Source of the DNA: Coffea arabica
Taxonomy: Eukaryota > Streptophyta > Magnoliopsida > Gentianales > Rubiaceae
Direction of reading: 5' to 3'
DNA length: 64,000 bases
Assembly: GCF_036785885.1 (NCBI RefSeq)
Contig: NC_092324.1
Location: 26,029,001 to 26,093,000 of the forward strand
Below are positions 38,641 through 51,783 of this stretch, piece by piece (the first letter of the stretch is position 1; every line of letters starts with the position of its first letter). The notes beneath the pieces were generated by a model. That model was not told the DNA's origin. It did not search any database and saw only the letters and a program-made list of their open reading frames with translations. A program made the position numbers and the translations under genes.

Positions 38641-39719
38641 CAAACTGTCAATAATGTTAGCAACTACAAAAAAAAAAAAAAAAAAAGTATGAATAACGAA
38701 CAAATGGGCAGGCGAGGATTTAGAATTTTATTCTCTTGATGCTAATTTTCCTCAATTATAAATGTACGACTTGGAGGACTCCATATATAGATACATATAT
38801 TACTAAATCTATTCTAATTCTAACACTAAAATATAACTCAACTCTATTTTCTAAACCAACTTTGATATCAATTTTAATCTAGTTACTATATAATAAATCT
38901 AATTCTAAAACTACGATACAAACTTCTAAATGGCTTGGTTTAAATTTTGTCAACAAATACCCTTAGATTATAAAGATTAATTACTTTCCAAAGCAATTCT
39001 TAGCACACATATAAGGAAAGAGTGTGAAGTTTTCATTACCAAATCTATTGTTTGATAAGCATTTACGACCAATAGCTTCACATTATGATAGAATGGTGCT
39101 TTACAAGGGATACATTTTCTTTCTAAATTGAAGAAGAAATTATCATCATCATACTGCATTTTAGATTGATGGAATTACCATATTTTGGTAGTCGTTTTGA
39201 GCATTTCTTTTTGAGTTAGTGTTCCTTTTGATTGAAAAAAAAATATTGACAAATAAAAATTGGATGGCATTCAAAGTTGTTAAAAAAAAGTCGGTAATTC
39301 AACATTTAGAGTTGGTGATTACGGTTTTCTATCATTTCACTAGCAAAAATATAAAAAGAAAGAATAAGAAGAGAAATGGAAAAGAAAAAGAAAAAATAAT
39401 TATAAATCCCATTCTTTATATATGCACACCCAATATGGGAGTTTTATTAAAATGTTAACATTAGTGTTGTCGTTTTATGTCGATAAGGGAGGTAAGTTTT
39501 AAAACCTTCAAGCAGCACAATAAAATTGTCAAAAACTTCAAGGGAAGTTTGTGAAACTATCCCTATTTAAAATGTATAAATTGAACATTTCGCTTTAATA
39601 AATGTAAAAAAAAAATATTAGAGAAATGCACGAAATAAAAATTATTAAAAATATTTAAAATGGAGCTTAGCGTGACCCTGCAGGCTCTCACTACGCTAGC
39701 ACAAAACTGCTAGCGCTTG
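38641..39719. other. Intergenic DNA with a 300-bp repeat
   Basis: Positions 38798-39095 duplicate 35583-35880. A run of about 19 A is at 38669-38687. The remainder is AT-rich; the short frames at 38977 and 39219 match nothing known. Confidence 0.45.
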
Positions 39720-42170
39720 CTGGTGCTATTTGTTTGCAGAAGGCATGACGAAATATCCTTCGGATTTTTCGCATAACTCATCATTTCAACCCCGCGATGC
39801 TACTAATACCTTCCATGCTGCAAAACTCATCCTGATCCGAGCACTCACTCTCATCGTTTCACTCTCATCATTGGATAATTTCTTTAGATTTTTTTTGTCT
39901 GGAGGTGCAATAGTTGAGATGGCCAAGCGCCCTAATATGATATAATAACAATTGAGAGTCCTATATACGGAAAAGTAGTTTTGTTGTTGGTAATATTTTA
40001 GACGGAAATGTTAGTTGGTACTGTGGAGAATGCATTTGCAAGTTTGTCAAAAGAAGCAGCGCTCTTCTTTCTAAGCTGAGAAACCCTCATTGGCTGATTT
40101 GTTTAGGATTTTTCTGCATACATTCCCTGGTGCAGCGGTAATAATTGAGATGGCCAAAGCCGCCCTAATATAATAACAAATTAACAATTGAGACTCCACC
40201 GTCACCCATCCATTTCTATATATATATATATATATATATTTTTTTTCTCCTGCTAGTATTATACATTGTTAATATTTTACCATTTTTCCAGTATTTTTTA
40301 AATATCAAGGAGTAGACTTTTTAAACAACCCAAGGGGCTCCAGCATTAGCGTAAAGTAACTACTCGCTGGAATGATAATTTCCTAAACCAAACAACATTC
40401 AACACATTAAAAAAACATTGGTTCATCAGAGAAATTGATTTAGATTTCTGAACAATTGACTGAACAAAAAAGTCTCATGCAGTTTCCAGTTAAAACATTG
40501 GTTCATCAGAGATATTGATTTAGCATCTTGCAACATTTGAAACCTGTCAAATAATTTGCATTCTTCTTCATGATGATGAGCCTTTTATATAAGGAAGAGG
40601 CCTTGGTCGACTAAGGTTGAGAATACAAGCATTAGAGGTCTTAGGGTTAAAGTTCCCGCTTTTTACGTCTCACTCCTCCTTACTGATATTCTTTTCTAAT
40701 TTTTTGAAGTTTCTTTTAATTTTTGAAAAAAAAAATGCAGTTTTTGCACCTAAAACAATGGCCACGTTGCATATTTAGTTGTCAAAAACCCAAATTGCAG
40801 CTAAATTTGGCCGCCTTGATTTTATAAAGAACATAAAATCAGTATTTTAAAAGTGAGAGACAAAAAAATTCATCTAACGAAATATGAGAGACATTTTAAA
40901 TGATTTTCTAAAAAAAAAAGTAATAAAGAACAAAAAAGAAAAACTCAGCATTGATTTAGAAACATTCAAGTAAAACGCCAATCAGTATTGGTGGAAAATG
41001 CATTCCAGTTTATCAAAAGAAGCACTCTCTTCTTCTATGCTGAGAAAATCTCTTCTTGCAGCAGATGCAATAATTTCTTGCGTGGCACCTTTTTCTTTCA
41101 GTAAATTTGTATTGGCATTTAATCATGAAGGAATAGTGGATTTAGCATCTTGTAACATTTGAATCCTGTCCAATAATTTGCATTCCTCTTCATGAGATGT
41201 GCCTTTATATGGGGAAAAGACCTTGGTCAATTAGGTAAGATTGAAACTACAAAAATTAGAGGTCCTCCGTTCAAAACTCATGCTTCTTAAATGCTTCTTA
41301 CATTTCCTAAACTCATGATTTGTTTAGGATTTGTTTTGGATAATTTGTTGGTGCCAAAGCCGCCGCCCTGACACAATAACACATTAACAATTGAGACTCC
41401 ACCGTCACCCATCCATTTCTATATATATTTTATTTTCTCCTGCTAGTATTATACATTGTTAATATTTTAGCTGGAAATGTTAGCTGTGCCCATCATTTTC
41501 CCAGTATTTTTTAAATATCAAGGAGTAGACTTTTTAAACACCCCAAGGGCCCCCAGCATTAGCGTAAAGCAACTACTCGCTGGAATGATAATTTACTAAA
41601 CCAAACAACATTCAACACATATAAAAAAACATTAGTTCATCAGAGATATTGATTTAGATTTCTGAAAAATTGACTGAACAAAAAAGTGTCATGCAGTTTC
41701 CAGTTAGCTTTATGGGTTTTCTATATATATGGTGTCGTCAGTTGGATTGTCTGTTTTGCAGTGATTTTGGCTAATTAAAATGCTCGATGGGAAACCCTGT
41801 TGGCCCCTAAATAATGCCTTTACTTTTGGAATTCATTTGATTCTTAGCTGAACCGCATCACGGCACAGTCTTTTTATTCTCTTCGTCTCAGCCGGCCAAA
41901 ACTTGTGATTTGTTGTTGTGAATATAGAGAGTGATGTGATGAATGAATTTAAGGGTTGATTACACTTTGATTACATCACGAACTTGGGAATGAGACCTGA
42001 GTAACACTTTATCACTCTGAACTTAAGATATACTATACACTTTTTTCCCCAAGATGGATGAATAAAATGTTTAACAACACAAAGATTCGGTCCAAAAATT
42101 TAATGAAATCACATTAATGCCCAGAAATGATGGCTATATGGGTGACATTTCCCTTCAGGCAGGCGGGAAT
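39720..42170 (+). repeat. Array of CNL 5'-flank fragments
   Basis: At least four overlapping pieces of the flank units: blocks at about 39903 ('ggtgcaatagttgagatggc'), 40132, 40930-41060 and 41340-42130. They include SINE-like cassettes at about 40580-40680 and 41205-41300. The paralogous stretches near 40740 and 40850 lack the 5857 and MITE-B insertions. No coding sequence follows any piece. Confidence 0.6.
40215..40239. repeat. TA dinucleotide microsatellite
   Basis: About twelve TA units inside a flank copy; the paralog at about 41418 has only four to five. Confidence 0.85.
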
Positions 42171-44160
42171 ATTGACTGCCTATTGGCACGCTCGGCGCGC
42201 ATGATTGAAAAGAAAATGCAAATTCAATAAGGGACTTGGGTGATAGTTCACGGCAAAAAAACCTAAAAAAGTGTTCAAAAATTGACAACTACACCAGCGA
42301 TCTTGCGCGCCTCCTCTTTCTTTCAGTAAATTTGTATTGGCATTTAGTCATGAAAGAATAGGGGATTTAGCATCTTGTAACATTTGAAACCTGTCAAATA
42401 ATTTGCATTCTTCTTCATGAGATGAGCCTTTTATATAAGGAAGAGGCCTTGGTCAATTAATTAAGGTTGAGAATACTAGCATTAGAGGTCTTAGGTTTAA
42501 AATTCCTGTTTTTTACATCTCACTCCTCCTTACTGATATTCTTTTCCGATTTTTTGAAGTTTCTTTTAATTTTTGAAAAAAATGCAGTTTTTGCACCCAA
42601 AACAATGATCACGTGTGAATCTCTTCATGTATTTGGTGGTCAAAAACCCAAATTGCAGCTAAATTTGGCCGCCTTGATTTTATAAAGAACATAAAATCAA
42701 TATTTTAAAGTGAGGGGCAAATAAATTCATCTAACGAAATATGAGGGACATTTTAAATTATTTTCTCAAAAAAAGTAATAAAGAACAAAAAAGAAAAACC
42801 CAGCATTGATTTAGAAACATTCAAGTAAAACGCCAATCTGTATTGGTGGAAAATGCATTCCAGTTTATCAAAAGAAGCACTCTCTTCTTCTACGCTGAGA
42901 AAATCTCTTCTTGCAGCAGATGCAATAATTTCGTGCATGGCTCCTTTTCTTTCAGTAAATTTGTATTGGCATTTAATCATGAAGGAATAGGGGATTTAGC
43001 ATCTTGTAACATTTGAATCCTGTCGAATAATTTGCATTCTTCTTCATGAGATGAGCCTTTATATTGGGAAAAGACCTTGGTCAATTAGTTAAGTTTGAAA
43101 CTAAAAGAATTAGAGGTCCTCCGTTCAAAACTCCTGCTTCTTAAATGCTTCTTACATTTCACTCCTCACTCATATTTTTTTTTTCTAGTTTTTTGATGTT
43201 GCTTTTAATTTTTGGAAAAAAATGTAGTTTTTGCACTTGAAAAGATGATTACATGTGGGTCACGTTGCATATTTAGTGATCAAAATCCCAAGTTGGGACT
43301 AAATTTGGTTGCTTTGATTTTATAAGAGACATAAAATTAATATTTTAAAAGTGAGGGAAGAAAAAATTCATCTGACGAAATGTAAGGAACATTTTAAATG
43401 ATTTTTCCAAAAAAAAAAAAGTAATAAAGAACAAAAAAAAAAATTCCAGCATTGATTTAGAAACATTCAAGTAAAACGCCAATCAGTTTTGCTACAAATT
43501 GCATTCAAGTTTATCAAAAGAAGCACTCTCTTCTTCTACGACTAAGCTGAGAAAACCTCTTCTTGCTGCGGAGGCAATAATTTCTTTTGATGTTTTCTGC
43601 ACGCACTTGTTGGTGTTTTAGGTGCAATAATTGAGATAGCTAAGCCGCCCTAATATAGCAATTGAGAGTTTGGGACCCAAACCCGAGCCGTCCACTTCTA
43701 TAATTTGTCTACTATTGTTATTGCTAATATTTTAGGTGGAAATACCTTTTTGTTCAGTATTTTTTTATATATCAAGGATTGGACTTTTTGAGCATCCCAA
43801 GGCCCCAGCATTAGAGTAAACTAAGTAGTTGCTGTAAACATAATTAACTAAAACCAAGCCAGCTTCGAGGAAGAAGCAAGTGGCTTCATAATTCATACCA
43901 AGTAAGAAAATTTTTGTTTATGTAGCAAAATTTCTTTCTTAATCTCCAAGAGAAAACTATTGATTTAGCTTTGTGAATAATTAAGCAATTGGCTTCATAA
44001 TTCATACCAAGTAAAGGGAAACAAATATTGGTTTTGATGATTTCCATCGTTCTTTTAGTTTCGTTCAAATCACAAGATGTCTGATTATATGGTGTGCATG
44101 CTAAAAACTCAGTATTTTTTTTCCTTGGTTTGCTATTAGACTGCACCAAATTATGATATT
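42171..44160 (+). repeat. Further CNL 5'-flank fragments
   Basis: Positions 42428-43180 and 43050-44020 contain two more incomplete flank units with SINE-like cassettes at about 42428 and 43055. 43870-44015 matches 7750-7905, including the doubled 'ggcttcataattcataccaa' motif. About 42120-42300 is unrelated GC-richer sequence ('caggcaggcgggaat') with no assignment. Confidence 0.55.
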
Positions 44161-45260
44161 AGTCTAATATTTTTATTCAACTAAACCGCTATCCAATCAC
44201 ACTTTTATTTAAAGTAAAATCACATTTTTCCTCCTTATGGATCATTCAATTTTTTCCCCCTTGGTTTGCTATTAGACTGCCCCATATTAATAAATATTTC
44301 TTATTTTAACGAATGTGTCACAGGCTTTATGATTGTATTGCAATTGATATAAATTTTTCCTCAACCTCATTTGTTTACGCTCAATTGCTCTACAAATCTC
44401 CCACTTTAATGTCAAACTTGTCCTAATACTTTGGATGCCCCCTTCTGTTTGCTAGTGCACCAAACCCATTTTGTGACTCTATACATGTACAACATTAATC
44501 TGAAGTAGCATTATTTTGCTTGTGCCTTGGCATGTTTATTTTTTTAAAATTTATTATGAATTCGTTCAAGCATGAATAATTTTACTAAAAAATTAATGAT
44601 GATCGTACAAGTTCATTCATATTAATTTTATAAAATTAATGTAATAATTATACATAACTGTCATACTAATTTTTAAAAAATTCTTTAGATACTTTTATTA
44701 TAATACAATAATATTCATCAAATATTATAACGCATATCAAACAATCAATAGATATTCTACCCATTTGTGTATGTATAGTTTTTACATTATTGCAATTTTT
44801 ATAATAACCATAAACATAGTTACATATTCCTACTTAATTAAGTACAAAAAATTTAGCAATTTATTTATGCATCAACAAATGTTCAATTTCCAGCAATATT
44901 AATAAATCTATCAGTTAATAGTTAAAGTTTTTTGACACTAAGTGAATCCATGTGGATAAAAAAAAATATACAAATTTATCTTATTGTTAGAATAGAGAAG
45001 AACCATAAGAAAAAATAATTCAATTTTACCTAAAAAGATAAATTTTTTAGGACTAGAAAAACTAATTATAAAAGAGCCGGATACAAAAATAGGTAAAACT
45101 TAAGTATCCAAATAACCGGTTAATTCCCCATCAATTTCCACTCATTTTCAATTTCCACCTTTTGAAGTCTTCTTTCAAGAATCTTCTATTATCGCAACTC
45201 CATTTAAGTTAAACTTGTGATCATATCATAGGCAAATAATTCAATTGTAAAAATTGGAAT
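44161..45260 (+). repeat. Segmental duplicate of 56.3-57.4 kb
   Basis: About 1.1 kb of AT-rich non-coding DNA repeated at 56320-57450 in the same order, roughly 85-90% alike by eye. A shorter relative of its start ('ggtttgctattagactgcac') is at 45985-46240. Confidence 0.7.
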
Positions 45261-47426
45261 CCAATCTTGAATCGTAAAGATGTTTTCTAATCTAATTTTT
45301 TATATTTTTAATTATTTTTTTATCTCACATATATTATATCATAAAAAATACTACAGTAATTATTTCAAATAATACTCTATCCAAACAAACTCACTAGCAT
45401 AATGCTTGCAGAAAGCAAACAAAATAAGGAGTACTTAAATAATGTTATTTATTATTATTATTATTTTGGGTACATTTTTATCCTTAAGGACAACAGTTTC
45501 TTGTGCCTCTTGGGTCAGATCACTATTCCCACAACCCTCTGGGATTTTTTCCACAACTGAAGGGCCCAACAATCAGAAAAAGGTGTAGGCCTCAGCAAAG
45601 CATTGATTACGACAGGTCAAGTCAAAATCCCAAGCAACTTCCATGGCAATTATGAATTACCCTTCCGTCCAAATATTAGAATCGTTTTTGGGAATTTAAC
45701 TTTTTACAAAGACATGACAATTATTATATTTATAAATTTCCTCCTCCGTCCAAATGTATTTTTGAATTTAAAATATTCTCTTGATTAATGTATATTGAGA
45801 TTTTAAAAAGTTACTTTTAAATTATAAAATTAAAAAACATATGTTAAATTTAAAATGATGACTTTTATTTTATAACATCAACAAAGTAAAAATATGATAA
45901 TACCAATGGAATGTGCGTGGACTAGCCATTACTTTCTCATTATTTCTTGGCTTCACCAAACCCAGGTACTCAGTATTTTTTTTTTCCTTGGTTTGCTATT
46001 AGACTGCACCAAATTACGATATTATTCTAATGTTTTTGTTCAACTAAACCCCTTTCCAATCATACTTTTATTTAAAGTAAAATGACTCCTTACGGATCGT
46101 TCATATTTTTTTCCCCTTGGTTTGCTATTAGACTGCCACAAATCTCCCACTTTAATGTCAAACTTGTCCTAGTACTTTAGATGTCCCCTTCTGTTTGCTA
46201 GTGCACCAAACCGATTTTGTGACTCTATACACAAAATCTCCCACCATATATATATATTTTTTTTGTCAATTCAGGGGTTTCTGGATTAATCCCCTGGCCT
46301 GTACAAAGCCCCGCCCATGGATGTACAGGAATTTCGCACAACAAGGTTCGAACTATGATCCTACGGGATATCACCCAAAAATATGCAATTTCCCCTGGCA
46401 TGTTCCGGGTTATGAGATGAAATTGTTTTTCTTTCTTTTATTTTTTTTCTCTTTCTTCTCTCTTTCATCCTTCCCAATAGAAAATTTCATTTCAACGAAA
46501 ATTTTTGTTTTGAATTTGTAATTGCATATTTTTGGGTGAAGGTTTAAAATGCATCAAAAACTAATTTTTATTTTTTGTATGATGCCACGTGTCACAAATT
46601 TCAATTGATGATTATTAATCAAGTCACAATTTCATTTTAAGATATTTTCTTGGGAATAAAATGAGAAACTAGAAAGGAAAGAGGAAAACCCAAAATTAAA
46701 AGAATTGAAAGGCTAAAAAAATTGTATTTTGGGAAAGTGATTTGAATATTTTTTTTAATCATTTAAGGAGAAAATAGATCTCTGCAATTCCTCTTTTTTA
46801 ATTTCAATCATTAAGGTGAAAATTTTTGTGGGAAAGAGGAAGAATTAAATAAAGAAGAAAGAGAAAAAGAAATAAAAGAAAGGAAAACAAGGTAAATGAA
46901 AAGTCAAAATAATGCAAGGGCAATTTTGTCCTATAGGGGGTTAAGTGAGCAAAATTAAAGGTTAGAGGGTAAACTGAGAAATAAGGTATACCTTAAGAGG
47001 TTTAAATGTGATTAATCCTTTTCTTTATTTAGGGATGTCGATTTTGGCACAATTGGCAACATGCATACATGCGCATCCAAACCCTTTTTTGGTAATTTTA
47101 AATTTGTTTTGGAAATGTTAATTTTTTTAAAAAAATTGAAAACTAAATGCAGCTCCCTACTTTGCAAAAGAGCACCTCTGTGACGCACCAAAAAAAGAAA
47201 AAAAAAAAAGAGCCCCTCTGCTCTTTTGCAAATATGGGGTTTGCATTTGCCCGTAACGTAATACATGAGGCTGATTTATTGAAAAAGGAATTTTAAAAAT
47301 GGGGACACATGTGGTCCTTTGTCTGTGAAAAAATTTAACACGTCGCACCTCCTTGTGAACTCTACTTCATTAGGTCTCTTTTCTTTCTTTTAGTTCTAGT
47401 AACGCACCCATTTCTTCATATGGAGC
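45261..47426. other. Intergenic DNA with CNL-flank scrap and SINE-like element
   Basis: About 45470-45640 is a scrap of CNL flank ('acaactgaagggcccaacaa'). 45970-46240 is a partial repeat of 44.1 kb. 46255-46410 is a SINE-like element on the minus strand. From 46410 to 47426 the DNA is AT-rich with no gene seen; short frames at 47012 and 47157 are not supported. Confidence 0.4.
46255..46410 (-). mobile_element. Possible tRNA-derived SINE, minus strand
   Basis: The minus strand carries a B-box-like AGTTCGAACCTTG (about 46342-46354) and ends in a run of A followed by TA repeats. An A box and target duplication were not identified, so edges are approximate. Confidence 0.4.
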
Positions 47427-47862
47427 TAGGGATGTACTACTCGAGCTCGACTCGGCCTATAATAATTATGCTTGAGTTCGGCTCAAACTCGATCGAGTCA
47501 AAGAATCTCAACTTGAATTTGACTCGAGGAGATCCTTAAAAGCTCGAGACTCAACTTGATAAGGCTCGACAATTGAGTCAAATCTTATCGAGTCGAGTAA
47601 TCGAACTTTTTGACTCGGCACCCTACTTGTAAATTCAATATAAATTATACCCATAACGGTCATTTTATAATTATCATACATATATATTATTTAAATTATA
47701 CTACTCGACGAGTAGCTCATCGAGCCACGAGTTGCAAAGTCCTGACTTGAACTCGATTTACATGTATATTCGAGTAATTCGAGATTCGGTTCGAACTCGA
47801 TTTGACCAAGTTCAAGCCAAGTCATTGTAGCTCACAAGTAGCTCAGTTCGCGTACATCCCTA
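47427..47862. mobile_element. hAT-like MITE, CTCGAG-rich family, member 1
   Basis: Termini TAGGGATGTAC / GTACATCCCTA, subterminal GAGCTCGACTCG-type dyads, AT-rich centre, 436 bp, non-coding. No target duplication is evident (TATGGAGC versus CTCAGAGT), so flanks may have decayed. Confidence 0.7.
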
Positions 47863-48178
47863 CTCAGAGTGTTGCACCCAATGATTGGAACAAATAATTG
47901 CAGTATGACAGTTTTTTAACCAAAAAAAAAACCGCCAATTATATCTGACAGGTGGGGTTATATACCCATTTTATTAATAAAATCATCGAAAAAGTTACAA
48001 AGAAAGGAAGGGGATATTAGACCTTACCTCCAAATAGAAAATTGAAAAGTACAAATATTTTGCCTATCTAATGGTAATAAGGCAGTAGTAATATGCGACA
48101 ATATGACATTATTCATTTGTAATCAATCGCTCCACTTTCTTGATCAATTTGGTTGCCTTCCTTTCTTTGTTGTGATTA
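47863..48178. other. Intergenic DNA
   Basis: AT-rich; no gene, repeat or terminus recognised. Confidence 0.5.
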
Positions 48179-48839
48179 TTAGGAGTGCCCGTGCATCGTA
48201 CTGATGTTTGGTGCATGTGATTTGAGAGAATTTTTTATTGGATAAATAATTGTATATTCTGAAAAGAAATAGTCATCAAATATAATAAAACTAATAATAG
48301 TACATTTTAATTGCAGCACACACTTGTACATTTTACTTTATTAATGCTTTTACAATTTTACCATTCTTAAAAAGCCCCTACAGATGTTAGTTGAAAATCG
48401 CCCAAGAGCAGATATAAATTGTTTCAAACAAAGAAATATCCTCTAACGGCTAATTATAGCAATATTTTAATTGCACAACGTGTTAATATATCTTTGTGTT
48501 AATTGTACAACAAAAATCACACTTTAATTAAATATGTCAATAATATCATTTCAGTAATTATATCAACACATAAGTTTATATGAGTTGTACTCGATGCAAA
48601 AATGGTTGCAAAATAATTTTATATTTCAGAAATACCTGAATGTCCCCATAAATCAAAGTTTTAAATGTACCAAAATGACTGTATTTCAGTAAATCTATCT
48701 AAACACATGCTGCCATCAATTGTACCAAAAGATTTTAAAAAACTACACAATATTTCATATTTTAAAAAAATCCCTATTCATACGACTGAAATTCAAATTC
48801 CATTTGATCACAATTTATTCTTATACAGTAGTATAAGGA
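48179..48839 (-). mobile_element. Small non-autonomous Helitron
   Basis: The minus strand starts TCCTTATACTACTGTATAAG and ends CACTCCTAA, between host A and T. The 5' end resembles that of the Helitron ending at 32427 (TCCTTATACTATATAAG), and both share 'ctgaaattcaaa'-type sequence just inside. The 3' hairpin (around 48187-48205) is imperfect. 661 bp, non-coding. Confidence 0.52.
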
Positions 48840-50050
48840 TTTGTTCCCTTGTTTCTGAATGACGGGAACAATAGAACAATTATAGGGAAGCGTTGAATAG
48901 TGACCAAGCAAAGCTACCAAATGGCATTGGGATATGATTGGCATATACATACATATATATTTATATATATACCTCAAATTATAGAAAATTAAAAAAAGGG
49001 GTCACAGAACTGAATCGAATTAGAAAATGGGCGTTGAACGTCTATTTTATTTCTCAAGAACTGGAAATTGGCTGAACAATGTAGCCAAAGTAGATTGTCA
49101 TTTTCCTTTTATTTATTATTATTATTTTGGTACATTTTTATCCTTAAAGACAGCAGTCTCTTGTGCATCTTGGGTCAGAGAGGTTTTTACCACAACTGAA
49201 GGCCCCAGCATTTAAGATCTGTCAGCTGTTGGCCTCAGCAAAGCATAATGTTTGTTTGGATTGGTTTTATCCGAGTATTTATTTAGAAACAAAACTCTAC
49301 CCACATTTTTTGACGCAAATCAAATCGATTGACTTATCTTTTGAGAAGATAAACTTGCAGCAAAATTCCAAAACTTGTTTGAAATTTTAGCACAATATAA
49401 GATGATTTATTAGGATAAACATACAATATGTGGAAGCCATAAAGGTCAATGCATATTTCAAGCAGACATCCATCAGACAAGGTATTCCACGTAGCAAAAG
49501 TAGTAACGATATGAACTCCATGCAAAGGATAACTCTCTAATATTTTTTTTCCTATGTATTTTTTATTTCAAGAAAATCAGCAAATACATCACAATCGAAT
49601 GACTTTTTCCCTACCAGTTATTGCATTCATTTATAGATGCTAAGTCAGAGTCTCAAACAATAAACCGACAAGTAAAGCTTAATTAAACTCCTTTTGGAAA
49701 CTATCAGTGAATAGTTTTTGCATATTGTATTGTCTTTTCGAAACATTCACACATTATATAATCTTTCAGAAATTATTGAAGACAAGCACCTATTGAACGG
49801 TTCATCGATAGTGTCCGGATAAGTAAATACATTTTCTTGTGGCAAGTGTTTACAACCAATAAATCGCTAATGCTTTAATAGTTTTTCCTTTTATCAATTT
49901 CAACCACCTTGTTAAAACTGCATAAAGCAGTAGCAACACTTGAATGATTAGCCAATTGCATGTCAACAAGTAGATCAAATTGCTTCCCCGTTAACAGTTC
50001 ACCAAGGCCAACAACTAACCTTTCTAAAATGGAGATCAAAGCATTGTCAG
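48840..50050. other. Intergenic DNA with CNL-flank scrap
   Basis: About 49105-49250 copies 45455-45600 and resembles DNA upstream of CNL 2 ('acaactgaaggccccagcat'). Elsewhere AT-rich; short frames at 49027, 49163, 49334 and 49875 match no family. Confidence 0.4.
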
Positions 50051-50520
50051 TAGGGTTACAAATGAATCCAGTTGAGTCCACTTTTGGCTTAATAGAGTCA
50101 AGCTCAAATCAATTTTATCAAATTCGAATTCGACGAGTTTTCAATGTAAAATTCGAGTTCGTTCTCGACTTCAAATTTGAGCCTAATCAAAGTCGAGTAC
50201 TCGAGTTTGAGCTTGCTCGACCTTAAAAAGTAAAATATACTTATTTTGTTTCTTTTAAAAAATGAATAAATAGTCATTTCTTGCTTAATAAATAATAAAA
50301 ATATTAGGCATATATATGTGTAATTTTATTATTAAAATAATATATATAAATATATATTCGAGCTGACTCGTGAGTTAACGAGTTGAATTTCTTTATGTTT
50401 GACTCGAATTCGATAGCTCGACTTGGTTGGATTGAGCTCAACTCGAATTCAATGTTAACTGAACTTGAGCTAACTTTTGATTGAGTTGGCTCGCTAGCGC
50501 TTGAGTGGTTTGCAGTCCTA
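50051..50520. mobile_element. hAT-like MITE, CTCGAG-rich family, member 2
   Basis: Termini TAGGGTTACAAATGA / TTTGCAGTCCTA (degraded), 470 bp. An imperfect 8-bp duplication ATTGTCAG / ATTGTAGG lies at 50043-50050 and 50521-50528. Subterminal TCGAATTCGA and CTCGAGTTT-type dyads mark the family. Older than member 3. Confidence 0.68.
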
Positions 50521-50528
50521 ATTGTAGG

Positions 50529-51287
50529 TCACAATGAAAAAGAAGGATGAAAGATGGAGAAATAAGATGAAAGAGAGCAATAAAGGGGTTGGTAGTTTTT
50601 TTGGCTTCTCTTCCTCGTAAAACGCCAATGGCTACCTCTGCATTTGTGAGTGAAATAGGTAAGAAATCCGAATAAAGTGGACAGGCCTTTAGAAAATAAA
50701 TAGTAGGTGAGAATAATTACAGATTATGTATCCACATCCAAACACCATTCTAAAGTAACTTATTTTGAAGCCAAATATAACAGATAAAATCATGCATCCA
50801 AAGAATCAAATTGCTAAAATGGAAAAGAGAATTTCCATAACTTAACCGTATATTTATCCTTGCACTAAATTTTTTTTCCAGGTATATGTAGTTATTTCTT
50901 AGACATGATTTTCTAGATTCAACATTTAATAAGAAAAACAGCAAATCAAGATGAGATCTTGTAATTACCTAAGGTATTGGTTTTGCCTTAAAAAAAAGGT
51001 ATTGGCCCAAAATTGCTAGAATTTCAAAACTTCATTTGTCTATTTTACAAGCGTCAGATGAAGCACTAAATTCTCTCATGCTGATACACTTTAATAGTTT
51101 TACATGTTAGCCTAATTGAATTTACAAATTGGAAAGGTTGCGTCATTTTTCCTTCGTTTCCAACAAATATTTCATTATTGTTTTTTTAATCTAAATTAAG
51201 CATGCAATTTCCAACAAATGCTTTTGGATAATAGGATAGGATTAATAATATATAACACGAGACGTAACCAGAAAATACTCTTAGCTA
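50529..51287. other. Intergenic DNA
   Basis: AT-rich, no gene or repeat boundary recognised. Confidence 0.45.
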
Positions 51288-51300
51288 GTATAAGTGGTTT

Positions 51301-51384
51301 TTTTTTTGTACTTTTTTCTTTGTGTAAGTGGGAGGAATCGAACCCGAGACGTTTTATTCATTGCCTCCCTCCATACTTCCCCCG
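51301..51384 (-). mobile_element. 5'-truncated SINE with 13-bp TSD
   Basis: Exact 13-bp direct repeats GTATAAGTGGTTT at 51288-51300 and 51385-51397 flank 84 bp. The minus strand reads a B-box GGTTCGATTCC, then CTCCCACTTACACAAAG and an A-rich tail. Only the 3' part of a SINE was inserted. Confidence 0.8.
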
Positions 51385-51466
51385 GTATAAGTGGTTTATG
51401 AAGGGATAAGTTTAATTATTCAACAAATATTTTCATTGTGTTTCTTGAATGGGGAGAAGACTACTT

Positions 51467-51699
51467 GTTTGGATTGTAGTTTTCTAAGGCAAAATTTTTA
51501 CATTTTTTGTAAACACATTTTTTAATTACTTTTTTATTTCATATTGATCAAATCGCAAGCCATGCAAGGATTGCAGTTTACTACGGAAAATTTTTAACGT
51601 TTTTCATAAACACATTTTTCAATTACTTTTTTATCTCATAGATATTAAATTCCTACAACACATTTTTCTATAAAAACTTCAAAAAATAGCAATCCAAAC
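51467..51699. mobile_element. Short MITE with GTTTGGATTG termini
   Basis: Inverted ends GTTTGGATTGTAGTTTT / matching AAAATAGCAATCCAAAC around 233 bp. Interior blocks ('taaacacattttt', 'aattacttttttat') recur twice within it and near 45290, 55850 and 59270. Target duplication not resolved. Confidence 0.5.
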
Positions 51700-51783
51700 G
51701 AAAAAGTCTCTATAAAAAACTTTTTTTTAAAAATTATTTTTGTTTTTTATTAATACGGAATCTTGAGTACACTAAGTGCCCTA

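Noticed and set aside
45640..45800. Stowaway-like 'cctccgtccaaat' motifs
   Set aside because: Two motifs lie in direct rather than inverted orientation and no TA duplication was found, so no MITE was called.
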